Shown here: one piece after another, positions 10,051-21,480 of the stretch
How positions within the stretch are numbered: the stretch's first letter is position 1
How the letters are laid out: each line of letters starts with the position of its first letter
Assembly (NCBI GenBank): GCA_014529385.2
Contig: CM043944.1
Location: 64,369,248 to 64,433,247, forward strand
DNA: 64,000 nucleotides
Origin: Adiantum capillus-veneris
Taxonomy: Eukaryota > Streptophyta > Polypodiopsida > Polypodiales > Pteridaceae
Reading direction: 5' to 3'
Notes under the pieces: model-generated
What the model was told of the DNA's origin: nothing
Database searches by the model: none
Seen by the model: only the letters and a program-made list of their open reading frames with translations
Translations under genes and position numbers: made by a program

Positions 10051-11324
10051 ATGGCAAGTGTAGCATTTCCAACATTTAAAGGAAAGAAGGGGGAGGATTT
10101 GGTAACAGACTTCCTAGATGACTTTGAAGTAGCATGTGTAGTGAGCAACAAAGATACGGATGAATCCCGGGTTAGAATCTTTAAGCATCTCATGAAGCTA
10201 GAAGCTAGATCATGGTACAATGCACTTCCACAAGCAACCAAGGATGACTGGGAACCCTTAAAACCGCTTTTAAGAGGCGCTTTGGGGGAGGTACCACTTC
10301 AGAAAAGTTGTGGGACAAGTTGAGAGACTTGAAGCAGGAGGGTCTTTTAGAATATGCCACCTATGAGTCCAAATTTGTGGATTTGTGGGAACGGTGGGTT
10401 GAGTCACTGGCAAGGGGGGAAGCTGCACCCAATTTCCTAAAAAAAGATCGGTTCATGCATGGCTTATGGCCGCTTCTCAAGGAGAAGGTAAAAGGTAGAT
10501 TCCCGGCTATGTACGAGTTAGCCGTTGAGATTGCTCGCCTCAAGGAGAAGAAGCTGCGAATGAAAGCCAAAGAAACCAAGTCAACAGAATTAGGAACATT
10601 GCGTTGACCAGCAACTACGACAACCACCATTCCACCACCACCACCGGCTCTTGGGGTAAGAGATGACCAACAAGATATGTTGGCCCATATTACTGACCAA
10701 CTGCAGAATTTGTCTGTCCACTTAATACAGCAAGGGAGGAGTCAAGAAAGAGATCAAGACCCTGGAAGAGCACGACGACAAAACAGGGAGTATCACTGCT
10801 ACAACTGCGGAGAATATGTTCACGGTATGTACTACTGTCCCAAACCACAACAAAACTATAATAGAGGAGGTAGGAGGAACCAATTGTCACCCCCTAGAGA
10901 AAGAACATCCCCATCCCGAGTACCAGCCCCACCAATACAAATTCTATGTCCGCCACAATCACCACTTACAATCATCCTACGCCCACCATCAATTGGTACC
11001 CGCACACCAAGTATCATTGGTCTTGCAGAAGAGGTCAAGATGAAGGTAACCGAAGAAGGATCAAGCGAGAAGTTTATTCAAAGAACTGAAGCAGTGGAAC
11101 AAGAGGTTAAAGAATCAAAAGATGCTACCCAGGTGGGGGAGGTAAGTCAAGAAAATTGTGTTACAAATGTGAGTACATCTTTAACCTTGAATGAAATAGG
11201 CACCAAAGCGATCAATCGACAGCATTGGGCAGTAAGGGTAAGAAGGTGTAAAGTCTTGATTAGGCCTCGTCAGAGTAAGAGGAATGCAAAGGGCATGAAA
11301 GATACAAGAGAAGAGGAAGACTAG
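10051..11324 (+). pseudogene. Element B: gag with zinc knuckle (one frameshift, one stop)
   Basis: The ATG at 10051 opens a gag of MASVAFPTFKGKKGE type with the usual ARSWYNALP segment. Near 10285-10300 a frameshift moves reading to the frame containing KLWDKLRDLKQEG and LARLKEKK-like helices. A TGA at 10605-10607 (CGA would give Arg) interrupts that frame before a Pro/Thr linker and one zinc knuckle, CYNCGEYVHGMYYC (CX2CX4HX4C). A TAG at 11322-11324 ends it, and the same frame reopens at once into the unknown ORF. It would encode the capsid and nucleocapsid of B. As it stands it is broken. Confidence 0.8.
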
Positions 11325-12650
11325 CCTGCTAGCAAGGCTTTGCAGAAGGTGGGCAACATATCAAGCAAAGGGGAGGGCTTTGAAAACGGAAGCCTGTGCA
11401 CCAGCATGGACCCAGGACAGTGTAGCAAGCTAAAGGAATCTTGCATCAATGCAGTTTCACATGAGGACCATAACGAAGAGGTAAGTATGACTGAAGGTTT
11501 GGAGTTGGATATTTCTCCAAAGGCTTGGCAGCCGAGCAAGACTTTATTGTGTAGTGTTATAGACTTAGAGATGGGTAATGCCTCTAGTCTACTGAAGGGT
11601 GTTATAAACTTGGAGATGGGTAATGCCTCCAGTTTATGTGAGGGTGTTCAGAGTAAGTTTGATGATCAATATGCTGCCAACCTTTTAAGGATGTTCCAAA
11701 CTCCTCCACAACACAGCATTGTGTTTGCATGGGATGCATCAGACCTATCCCTATGGCTAGCCGCTATAACATATAGAGAGAAGATCAGCATGGAGATAAG
11801 AGCAAAGGAGCCATGGATAGACAAAAGCCTGATAGAATGCAAGAATGAAGACCTCCTTCGCAATTTGGTACAATTTTTTACAAATAGTGCATCCTCTCTT
11901 TGGAGAAAGGTAAGTGGATTACGCTTGTATTTAAGCCGCAAGGTAGGTGGCTTGCTATTAGCATCAGTAAAGGAAGCTGACATGTTTGAGCACACCCAAA
12001 AGAAGCATGATATGCTTGCAATTTTTTCTAGTCATGGCAGTAAGCAGGATTCTGAAGATAACTTGAGCTCACCACACCAACAAGGCGGCCATATATGGTG
12101 GATTCTTGGTACACTCTTGGGAATCATAATTTTCAATTCTGTCTTTGCAGGAGCCAAGATGCTCATTTCCCCTCTCGCTACTGGTGGTTACAAATTTGGT
12201 CCAATTTGTCATGCAAATTTTATTGTTCGGACACTGCAGACAATGATCCTATTTTTCACTTGGGATCCAGGAGGACACTGGCACAAAGTTCTGGAAGCCA
12301 TGGGCTTCCCCTTTAATCAACCGACACTATTCCAAGGACCAAGCTATCACCCGGACCTGTTACAGATTCATGAATATCCTAGAAATCTCACCAATGGCCA
12401 AATGGGATGGCTAGTTCATAAGGCAACTCGATATCGGATCCTACAGCTAAGCGCAAGAAGAAACAGAGCTAGAGACATGAATGCCTCTAGCCAAAAGGAA
12501 AGGGCTAATGATGGGGGCTTTTCACAAGCCAAGCTCCCATACCCCTCTTCTCTCGTCCCCACCCCATGGAAACCTCCTCTTAGGGAGGGAGTGATAAAAG
12601 GCATTGGAAAAGTAAGAAAAAAAATAAAGTATGATTATGTAAATATATGA
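11325..12650 (+). CDS. Element B: unknown ORF in place of pol, one membrane-like segment
   Basis: About 440 codons are open in the same frame as gag after TAG 11322-11324, without an ATG at the left end, so this looks like the downstream part of a gag fusion. No protease, reverse transcriptase, RNase H or integrase motif is visible. An internal repeat of about 20 residues contains LEMGNASSL twice (11560-11650). A strongly hydrophobic stretch (IWWILGTLLGIIIF, about 12100-12145) looks like a membrane span. The C-terminal part has aromatic and Pro-rich motifs (WDPGGHWHKVLEAMG). The end runs past the polypurine tract into the LTR. It could be an envelope-like ORF or captured host sequence. I do not recognise it. 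Confidence 0.6.
   Translation, partial: PASKALQKVGNISSKGEGFENGSLCTSMDPGQCSKLKESCINAVSHEDHNEEVSMTEGLELDISPKAWQPSKTLLCSVIDLEMGNASSLLKGVINLEMGNASSLCEGVQSKFDDQYAANLLRMFQTPPQHSIVFAWDASDLSLWLAAITYREKISMEIRAKEPWIDKSLIECKNEDLLRNLVQFFTNSASSLWRKVSGLRLYLSRKVGGLLLASVKEADMFEHTQKKHDMLAIFSSHGSKQDSEDNLSSPHQQGGHIWWILGTLLGIIIFNSVFAGAKMLISPLATGGYKFGPICHANFIVRTLQTMILFFTWDPGGHWHKVLEAMGFPFNQPTLFQGPSYHPDLLQIHEYPRNLTNGQMGWLVHKATRYRILQLSARRNRARDMNASSQKERANDGGFSQAKLPYPSSLVPTPWKPPLREGVIKGIGKVRKKIKYDYVNI
12580..12591 (+). promoter_or_regulatory. Polypurine tract of element B
   Basis: TTAGGGAGGGAG directly precedes TGATAAAAGG, the proposed start of the 3' LTR. This is the expected position and composition for the plus-strand primer. 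Confidence 0.6.
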
Positions 12651-13978
12651 GAAAGGTAAAATAGGCCACCTCATGCCTGCGGGGCAGCCCATCCCCTCCT
12701 TGCCTCCTTTTTCTTCACTGTTGCCCCGCCGTGTGTCCCTTTTCCTCTCCTCCACTCAAAAGGTCAACCCCCTCTCTCTTCCTCTTGTCCTTTCTCCTTT
12801 CTCTCTCCCCTCAAGCTACCCCACCTCTCACCAATAATGCATTCTAACTCACCAATAATGCACCCTAACTCACATGCAACTTATCCTATCTTCCAAAATA
12901 GTATACCCCACCCCCCTTTCTCTCTCCTATCATATCCCATGACCCAAATACCCCCCTCTCTCTCTAAAGGGCGCCATGTCTCTTGTCTTGTAGCTAAATA
13001 ACCTCCCCCACACTCACACACACTCAGTTTCACTGAAAAAGGTGCCCACAGACCCATCCCCACCCGGTGGTTACCTGATTTTTCTTGTGTTCACACACAT
13101 CTGCACACAGATTCACCTCTGAACACACTCCCCTCTCTCCCCTCTTGTAATTACTTTATTCTCCATGTCACTTCTCACTTTTTTCATCAATCCATCTCTC
13201 TCTCTTAGTCTCTCTCATAAGACTGTTGTTTTGGCACATATACACACAGCCAGACAAGTGGGGCCCACAGTCACATGGCTTATGTAGATAATGATTTCTT
13301 CATTTCTAAATTCTAGAATTTCTCCCCCCTCCTCTTCTATATAAAGAGGGGTCACAATCACACTAAACACACACAACATCACCAAAGAACACACTATGCA
13401 CTGTGTGTGCCTAGTGCACACACACACACCCACACCATCACCATCACCGCAATCACCATGCTTGTCTTGAGCATGACCTCTACACCCTTGGCTATGGAAG
13501 ATGAAGGGCAACTAAATGAAGGATGATGGTCAACCCTATGCTCCCCATTTCATCGCCTAATTCTCTAAATAAAGCTTGAGGTTTTGTGAGTATGTTTTCT
13601 TGCAATGTTTTGCCCATGTGAGGTGGGCGGAATCGCCACCTAGTCTTGTGTTTTGGAGTGAGCTTGTGTATATGTGAAGGGTGTGCGGATTCGCCATCCT
13701 TTTGTGATGCCTAAGTACTAAGCCGCTATACTCCCTCCCTCACTCTCTCTCTCTCTCTCTCTCTCACTTGATCTCATTCCCCTTCCTTTTCATCATTACT
13801 CCCAAGCATCCATCTCTCTTGGATGAAAACTTTGTTATGGTGCTGTGTTGTTTGCGTCCTAGCCACTGAAGCTAGGTGGTGCCCCCTGTTTGCTTTACCA
13901 TGACAGGCTCGAGGCGCGCCATTCGGTCCCCGGTGTTTTAGAGGCCATCGGGGTTCGGGGTTCGCTTTGCTCCCGTCA
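12592..13978 (+). repeat. 3' LTR of element B (about 1,387 bp)
   Basis: The repeat begins TGATAAAAGG after a polypurine tract and ends CCCGTCA, where gypsy C coding sequence resumes. Its last 757 bp pair with 8424-9191. It has a TATA box near 13338, an AATAAA near 13568 and a CT microsatellite at 13743-13765. The first 630 bp are CT-rich with no counterpart inside the window, because the 5' copy is cut by element A. Confidence 0.8.
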
Positions 13979-15314
13979 CCGCATTCACTCTCGGCCGTCT
14001 TGAGAGTGCATCAGCTACTTGATTATGCTTGCCAGCAATGTGAGCAATATGAAAATGAAATTGCGAAAGGAAATTTGCCCACCTCATTTGTTTGTCGAAG
14101 AGCTTGGTCTGTGTCATGAAGTACTTAAGACTTTGGTGATCCGTTCGCAGAATGAAAGGAGTCCCCAATAAATAGTGCTTCCATGAGTCTAAGGTATGTA
14201 GAACTGCAAGGAGTTCCTTTTCGTATATGCCTAGAGCTTGCTCAATAGGGTCGAGCCTTCGACTCTCATAGCCTATAGCGTGCCCTTCTTGGAGCAAAAC
14301 AGCTCCAAGGCAATCACCACAAGCATCGCATTGGACCTCAAATGGTTTTGAGAGATCCGGTAGTGTAAGCACAGGTTGAGAGATAAGCTTTTCTTTAAGC
14401 TTTTCGAAAGCATTGTTCTCCTTAGCAGACCATGTATACCTAACGCTTTTCTTTGTTAGGTCATGTAATGGTCCCGCAATTTGTGAGAACTTTTCTATGA
14501 AGCGTCTATAGTATGCACACATACCTATGAAGCTTCTTAGTTCATGCAAATTCCTTGGTTTAGGCCATCCTTTTATTACCTCTAACTTGGATGGATCCAT
14601 TTGGATGCCATCTTGAGAGATAATGTGACCTAAATACTGAATCTCTTGCAAGAAAAATTCACTTTTCTTTCGATTAACATAAAGTTTATTCTCTCTTAAA
14701 ACTTGAAATATTACTTGGAGATGTTGCTTGTGTTCCTCCAATGAATTAGAGTAGATGATAATATCATCAAAGAACACTCCAGTGAAGGTTCGATGAGGCC
14801 TGAACAGCTTCTCCATCAAGTGGTTGAATGTGGCTGGTGCATTGGTCAAGCCAAAAGGCATGACAATGTATTCGTAAAGATCAAATGTAGTACGAAATGC
14901 AGTCTTTACAATGTCTTGATCAACTATCCTTATTTGATGATAGCCACTTTTTAGGTCAACCCTACTGAAGTAGGTCGATCCTTGTAGCTTATCAAATAGG
15001 TCTTCTACCCGTGGAACGGGAAACCTATTCTTGATAGTGATCCTATTTAGTGCTCTATAGTCGACACACATACGATATGTGCCGTCTTTCTTTTGCACTA
15101 ATAGCATAGGTGAGCAAAATGGAGATAAGCTTGGCCTAACCATACCCTTCTCAACTAACTCATGCACTTGCCGCATAATCTCCTCTTGTTGAGCTTGAGA
15201 AACTCTATAAGGAGGTTTATTAGGCGGTGAACTTCCTGGAAGAAGTTCAATTGCATGGTCATCATTACCTCGTTTAGGAGGTAGCTCACAAGGTATGTCG
15301 TCAATAAAAACATC
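13979..15314 (-). pseudogene. Element C: gypsy reverse transcriptase and RNase H, cut by element B
   Basis: The frame is open from after TAA 15315-15317 to the B insertion. It starts with an IDDIPCELPPKRG linker. The reverse transcriptase runs from VRPSLSPFCSPMLLVQKKDG through FFDDIIIYS, where the two catalytic Asp are kept. The thumb/connection region (LGHIISQDGI) and RNase H follow (DACGDCLGAVL, EKELLAVLHTL, RTDHQSLKYF, ending VADALSRRP). The integrase is missing. Reading stops at 13979, exactly where the LTR of B ends, so the rest of pol should lie on the far side of A and B, left of this window. Confidence 0.9.
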
Positions 15315-16469
15315 TTAAAACCCCTGGAGAAAGTTGGATAACTCTAATTCCTTTTGGTTGCTTTTATTTTCTTTTGCTAAAGCATTAGGTTCATTTTGAG
15401 AGTCTTTAACAAAAATCATGTACACGGAAATAGAGCTCTTTATTGACTTGTTGAAAGCTGGTGTATGTACAATGGGGATGGTGTTACCCATTTCCTTACC
15501 ATCTATATACATGTCTTTTTCCCTGAACTTAAAGGAGATTCTCCTTTCAGGAAATTTAACATCGGCAGCCAGGCGGTCAAACCATGGTGCCCCTAGGATT
15601 ACATCCTCATGCTTGAGAGGAGAGATAAAGAAGTCCTCTTTGTCCACATAGCCTTGGACATGAAGCCTCAATTTCCCGATTAAGGGAGTGACTGAAGCTT
15701 CTTGCCCCTTGAAGGCACTGTCTGCGGGTAGGACATCTCCCATCTCGTAGGATTGTATTCCTAGCTTGGTGGCCAACTCTATAGATATAAAATTGTGAGT
15801 AGAACTAGGGTCAAAGAGAATAAAAGAATCATGTTCTCTTACCTTTCCCCAAGCATGGCATAGAGGAGATCCTTTGTGGTAAGTTTGGTGAGTCTCCTCC
15901 TCTTGGATGTCAACCAAGGAAGCTCTAGGAGGATCTTGGCGGTTGTTCTTTTGGGGACAAGCGTGGTACGCATGCCCTTGTTCGCCGCACTTGAAACACC
16001 GGTTATCCTTACGATAACGCTCAAGCTCTTCAAGAGAGAGTTTATTCTTACCTTTGTAAACTCCCTTCTCTTTAGCTTTGTTGGAGTTGCCCTTAGGAGA
16101 CTTTTGGACATTGTCCTTCCCCTTAGGCTCATTGGAACCCTTATTTTCCGGGGGCTTATTATTTCTTTTTGCCCCCATTTGGAAATTGATTCGAGAGGCG
16201 ACCATAGTGTGGTGTATTACCGCCGATATGGTACGTGGTCTTTGGGAGTTGACATACTCCGCCATTTCTTCGGTTAAGCCCGCATAAAATTGTTGCTTTT
16301 GCTCTCCAAAATCCAACTTTTTGAAGACAGTGGCTTTGAGTTGTAGGTCCCAAAACTTGTCTACATATTTGTAGATAGATTCATTGGGAGAGAGCTTTAA
16401 GCTTCGCCATTCGGTGAGTACTTTGTCTTTGGCATCGGTGGCCAAAAACTACTTCATAATGGAAGCTCT
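15315..16469 (-). pseudogene. Element C: gag C-terminus, zinc knuckle and altered protease
   Basis: This piece is in frame with the gag N-terminal piece and with pol, bounded by TAG 16446-16448 and TAA 15315-15317. It contains the gag helical region (LATDAKDKVLTEWRSL), a basic Lys-rich stretch, and one knuckle, CFKCGEQGHAYHAC. A retropepsin-like domain follows in which the usual DSGSTHNF motif reads DPSSTHNFIS. The flap-side GAPWFDRL motif is also present. The changed active-site triad suggests the protease is dead. Both bounding stops are one C-to-T change from CAG or CAA. Confidence 0.85.
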
Positions 16470-17444
16470 TCAAGCTTTCCATGTTCGTGGAGCTTCACCG
16501 TTGGCTCGTAGGCTAGACCACCATTGTCTGGCGGACTTTTGAAAGTGCATAGCTACATGGCGTAGCTTAGAGGACTCCGTGAAGCCATCACCTCCAAACG
16601 CCGCATCGAATTGTTGGATAAAGGCCAAGACTTTGTTCGTAGCACCAAAGGTACCATCATAGGTAAGGAAAGAGATGCTCTTCCCTCCCTCTTTGAATTT
16701 CTTCAACTTGGACGACCTCTTCCATGCGGCATAGGATTTCCTATGACCTCTTCTTTTTGATGGTTCAAAGGTTGCACCATCACTTTCTTCAGAAGGTGAA
16801 GAATTTGAAGAAGGTGGAGAAGAGGGTGACCTCTTTCTCGCCTTTTTCTTGTCTTGATCTTTGTCGTCTTCACCATAGCTTTCATAAGAGGAAGAGGATG
16901 AAGAAGATGGAGAAGAGGGTGTCCTCTTTCTCGCCTTTTTCTTCTCTTGCTTTTTATCATCCCTCTTTGAATTATGGCGTGGAGAAGAGTGTGATGGTCT
17001 TCTCTGCTTTGGTGGTGATGGAGAGCGTTTAGCCCGCCGTCTTCGTGGAGCCATCTCCACCGAGGTGGCGGGAGACTCGCTTCTTTCTCGTTCCTTCGGT
17101 GGAGGCTCTTGAGTTCTCCTTTGGGAAGGAGATGCATCATCAAGAAGTAAATTCTTGAGCCCTTCATATGGATTCTCTTCTTCTTCCCGAATCGGAGAGA
17201 GACCTCTTTTGGTAGTCTCACAAGGAGTCTTCCTAGGTGTTCTCTCGTCATGGTGATGAGCTTGGAGAATCCCGTGAGCACGGAGTTGCCGTTGCACTTC
17301 ACTTTGTAGAGATGGATTGCCCATGGCTTGTTGAAGCCTAGAAACAAGATAGTTAACAAGCATTGAAGCATCATTAGTAGCTTGCTCATGAGCAAAATCA
17401 AAGTTATCAACATTAATTTCACTCTCTTTACTATTGTCAGCCAT
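16470..17444 (-). pseudogene. Element C: gag N-terminal region
   Basis: An ATG at 17444 starts MADNSKESEINVDNF. A low-complexity Arg/Ser/Lys/Pro stretch in the middle contains two similar blocks (KKARKRTPSSPSSSS and KKARKRSPSSPPSSN). The capsid-like part ends RQWWSSLRANGEAPRTWKA before TGA 16470-16472. The frame is the same as for the following gag piece, and Arg (CGA) would restore it. The SR/RS-like block is unusual for gag and could affect RNA or nuclear interactions, though this is inference. Confidence 0.8.
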
Positions 17445-17848
17445 TCTAACAACTTTTAGGTGTAAACTTTTTAGGTGTACTTTGGCACTTCAAGCCCTAG
17501 TTGCTACTCCTCTTTACCCCTTTAGAAAAAGCACTCAAGCTACTGTACCCGCGGCTCGAATACCATTAATTGCAAGGAATAGAAGAGAGGGTCTTTCGAC
17601 ACCAAAACATCACCGGCTCCTGTCAAGCTTCTAATAGCTCAATAGTGGTTAAGCCGTAGGCAAGCCCCGTAGGACTCCACTATTAAGACCATAGGTCTCG
17701 ACGGTGATGCCCCGTTAACTGCACGAAGGAAGGCGCACTACAAGGCTAAAAAATCCCTATTCTACTTACTCATAGGCAATTAATAATACCAACCATTTGT
17801 AGCTAGCTTGAGGACCTCCCTTCTTGAGCAAGAAAAGAGAAACCTTGA

Positions 17849-17860
17849 GCTCTGATACCA
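17849..17860 (-). promoter_or_regulatory. Primer binding site of element C (initiator tRNA-Met type)
   Basis: TGGTATCAGAGC on the minus strand is the classical plant initiator tRNA-Met primer site. It lies one base from the LTR end (ATGTTACA). Confidence 0.9.
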
Positions 17861-17861
17861 A

Positions 17862-19460
17862 TGTAACATTTAATGGCCTAATAACTTATGTGTAGCGGAA
17901 ATTAGCATGAACATAGTGGGCATTTCATTAGAATAGATTCCTAATGGAAATTACAAGAGTGCTTGGGTGGAGAGAGCAACAAAAAGCATAACACCTAGTT
18001 AGATAGCATCGACAATACTTTCAAAAGAGAGAGCAATTAAGCTATTGACAACAGTTGAGGACCGGATTTTCATGGAGCCGGTCCCCCCTCCAAAAGGCTT
18101 TGTATTATGGTTTCTCCCATCAAGAGAGACATTGTACAATACAATTCTTTGTGTTCCTTCAAGACTAGCTAGTGCAATGAAGATGGAAACTTCATGCACT
18201 AAGCAAAACACTTAACAAACACAACTTGAATTATCCCCGTTCTCAGACCCAAGACCTCACACACCTTCGAAGATGGTGAGAGCTAGCAGGGTATGAGAGT
18301 AGATTGAGAGGAAGAAGGAGTATCTTACGAGAAAGATGTACATCTCCTCACATAATCACTCATATGTAGCATAGCTTAGCTTAGTAATTAGCTTGGTAGA
18401 GGAGATGAGCATGCATTGAAGCTTGGCTCTTGGTTGGATTTGCATCCACATGCCAAGAGAGTGTTGATGTAGGCTTCTATCTCACAAGCTTGGAGTAGGT
18501 GATGAGTTCTCCATTAAAGCTTGGGAAGAGATAGTCTTCTCTTTCTTCACACATGAGCTTGTGTGAGTGTGTGTGTGATAATGCCTTGCAAAAATCAGCC
18601 CCCTCTCTCTCTTGGGCGAGCCCTCTTGCTAAATGCTCTTCCTGAAGTCTCATTGGCCCTCCCCAAGTCAAGCCAATTACAATTAAGCAGCATAAGTGAT
18701 AGCCTTCTGACATGTGTCCCCCTTTCCCCTTTTGTGAGAGCTTTAGGTAATCAAATAATTAAACTAAACTCTCATTGGACCCCTTTGCCTCCTGGCCAAT
18801 AGGAATCAGGCAAGCCATGGGGCTCCTGAATGCTCATTGGACCCCTTGGGAGACTGTCCAATAGTCTTCTAGGAGACTTAATTCTCATTGGTTTCTTTTA
18901 TTAAATGTTTTTAAATTAATTAAACTAGATTTACTCTAGCTTAATTTTCATTGGTCCACTTCAAGGGTCATCCAATAGAAATTGGGCACACCTTGTGGGC
19001 ATCTGGCCTAGGGAGCTGACATGTGTCCCTCATTCCCTTTGTGTAAAGGGAGCCTGTGTGTGTGTGTGTGTGTGTGTGTGTGGCTTTCTCTCTCATCCCC
19101 TACCTTTAGGGCTCGCCCCCTCCCATGTAGGGATGTGCAAAGACTTTTAGGGCACACACAAAGCATCCAATTTTCCCTAGGGTTGACCTTTGGACACAAC
19201 CTTTGAATTTTGGAACCTTAGCATTTTGGAAGTCTTAATGGGCTGAACCTTAGGGTCTTTTTAGCCCATTGTTGCACATGGATCTTTTGCAGATGGCCCC
19301 CCCTTTGGATCCCTATTTTCCCTCCTTTGGATCCTTACTGTGGCCGGTCTGCTAGCTTAACCAATATTCTAGCTTTTTCTCCCCTTGCCTTCCCCACATT
19401 AAATGATCAATTTAATATGAGAAAATCATTTAGGAGAATTAGATATTGATTATTATGACA
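17862..19460 (-). repeat. 5' LTR of element C (about 1.6 kb)
   Basis: On the minus strand it runs from TGTCATAATAATC at 19460 to ATGTTACA at 17862, beside the primer site. D coding sequence resumes immediately to the right, in the middle of a reverse transcriptase motif, which places C inside D. A GT microsatellite lies at about 19054-19082. A diverged relative of this LTR occurs at about 59843-60970. Both ends rest on the primer site, TG/CA and the break in D. The partner LTR is outside the window. Confidence 0.75.
18651..18976 (-). promoter_or_regulatory. Array of inverted CATTGG / CCAAT pairs in the LTR of C
   Basis: Four inverted pairs occur at 18651-18676, 18773-18800, 18835-18862 and 18949-18976, plus a lone CATTGG at 18886. 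Each pair spans 26-28 bp from CATTGG to CCAAT. The flanking words ACCCCTT and AATAG recur, so these are diverged copies of one unit. They sit in the promoter-proximal half (U3 side) of the LTR. CCAAT boxes bind NF-Y factors, and that role is inferred here. Confidence 0.6.
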
Positions 19461-20422
19461 TGTTCCACCTCAACGGCTTCTGAATAACTCATACGGTAAG
19501 GTGGTTTACTAACAGGTTTACAGCATGCAGCCACATCAATGCTATGTTGTATTGATCGTGTCGGTGGTAATCCTGATGGCAAATCATTAGGATATACATC
19601 TTGAAATTCCTTTAATAATTTCTGTAATTGACTAGCAACGTTTGCTTGTTTAGAATTAGCAATTGGTGAAAGAGACGAGAGAGAAGCATGCGGCATTGAG
19701 GAATGTTCAACAGACTCAATGTTAGAGAGAAAATGAGACAGTGAGTAGCACAAGAAAACCTGATCTATTGCATTATCAAAAACGAGCTGCATAAGCTTGG
19801 CGGTACAAATCAGTGGTGATGAAGGTATATCTTTTTCTCCTAACAACAACACATGTGCACCATGGGATTCAAACATCAATCTGTTGTGCTCATAGCTACG
19901 CTTCAGTGATGGCCCTAGGCTATGCAACCACTCCCTACCAAGAACCACATCAACCCTTTCCATATTCATAACCTGAAAATCCAAACATGTGGAGTACCCT
20001 TGTACTTCCAATGGAACAGCTCGGCATTGAGTATCCCAGTTTTGAGTATCATGTCCATTCATCATTGCTACCTTGTTGCCATGGGTACTCGGAGTTTGAA
20101 GCAATTTGAGTTTTTTCAACAATCCGTAATTGATGAAATTGTGAGTAGCATCGTCATCTACCAAGATGCACACCTTGTGCCCTTGCAAATATCCGTGCAT
20201 ATGTACTAACTCATGTGGTCCAAAGGTTGGTTGCCACATGGAAGCTGTGAGACAACATTCATGCACCACCTCAGTGTGTGTTACTTCCACTGTAGAGAAT
20301 CGTGGGAAGACTCCAGAGGTAGCAGTTGCACCGTGTGCACTGCTTTCTCCTTGCCCTGAGCAGCAGATTTCCCCTTGGGACAATCCTTTTTGCCATGACC
20401 TCTTCTTAAACATTGAAAACAT
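19461..20422 (-). pseudogene. Element D: protease and start of reverse transcriptase, cut by C
   Basis: The ORF is open from about 20422. It contains a retropepsin-like domain (VCILVDDDATHNFINY, where family members have D-S/T-G) and the downstream DVVLGREWLHSLG motif. Next is the typical pre-RT segment (QDVYPNDLPSGLPPTRSIQHSID...KPPYRMSYSEAVEVE). Sequence then runs into the LTR of C at 19460. The remaining pol must lie beyond C. The triad reads DDD, so catalysis is doubtful. The frame differs from gag and overlaps it by about 140 bp. Confidence 0.85.
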
Positions 20423-21480
20423 AATTTTTCTTTCTTGGCTTTATCAAAGTCCTCAGTAGAGAGAGGACCCCTGGACCCCTTGGGTCTTTTAGATGCCTCC
20501 GAATTGGCAACTATAAATTTTCTTTTATTGTGCCCATACTGAGTGTGTGTATTACCATGTATATTAGCAGTCACGTGACTATTACGTATTTTCTTTTCAT
20601 CTCGATCATCATGAATATGTGCTTTCACTATGGCTTCCTCAAGTGTTTTAGGGTCTTGGGTCTTGACATACTTCTTAAGCTCAGGTGTCAGACCTTGTAT
20701 GAACCCCCGTACTTGTTGAAAGGTATCTAAGCCTTCCAACTTGAGGATAACATCCCGATAGTGAGATATATATTCAAGTAGTGATAGGTATTGGCACATG
20801 GAACATGTGTCCCAAGCCGTCCAATTCCGATCGGCCTCGTTTGTAGGCAAAAATTCCTTGCTAAACATTGCTTCAAAAACTGCCCAACTCTGTGGTATGA
20901 TGTTCTTCTCCTTGAGAGACATCCACCATTTGTAGGCCTTGCCTTCCAAAGTTAAGATCGTTTGTAGAGCTCTGACTACGTTTGGAGTATGCCGTAAGGC
21001 GTGAATTCCATCTCACTTGCTGAGAAAGATATTCACTGCATTCTTATTGCGATCTCGGTCTTCTCCCTTCAAAATCGGTGGTTTGATGTTTTTCAACAAT
21101 TCATCCACCTCTTTTGCAGTGAGGGTATGCAACGTATCAACATTTGGGCCTTGCCCTAGAGTAGAAGTGCCCTGCCCTTATGTGGCAACATGCTTATGCA
21201 TGTGCATGTTAGCAGGACTCTTAGAATGCTGATGCATTAATTGAATTACTAATGTAGATAGTTTAGTAACATTTTCATTTAAAGCTTTAAAATTTTCATC
21301 CATGACTGTCATGCATGTCTGAAGTGCATGAAATTCTTGAATATCGAGCAATTCGTAAGTATCTTCACCTGCCGTAGCGTCGCGGGTACTCTCCTTGAGA
21401 GGATCCGGCCGCGGGCCATCATTGGCAGGATCAGGCGTACTTTGCTCAAAATCGAATGTCATATTGATATCCAAATCCAT
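20281..21480 (-). pseudogene. Element D: gag with zinc knuckle, two in-frame stops
   Basis: ATG at 21480 (MDLDINMTFDFEQ) opens a single frame that continues to 20281 through TAA 21178-21180 and TGA 21013-21015. It contains a coiled-coil N-terminus and a linker (PNVDTLHTLTAKEVDELLKN). The capsid-like domain follows (LEGKAYKWWMSLKEK, LLEYISHYRDVILKLEGLDTF), then a knuckle, CFQCLRRGHGKKDC. It overlaps the protease ORF in another frame. The primer site and LTR for D were not identified with confidence. Confidence 0.8.

Noticed and set aside
16703-17452. Minus-strand ORF of 249 codons overlapping gag of C
   Set aside because: It is a shifted-frame shadow of the Arg/Ser-rich gag segment. The gag frame matches known motifs and continues into later domains.
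17849-17860. tRNA gene suggested by Met-tRNA-like sequence (also at 45281)
   Set aside because: Only the 12-base complement of the tRNA 3' end is present, directly beside an LTR, so these are primer sites. No full tRNA cloverleaf was seen in the window.
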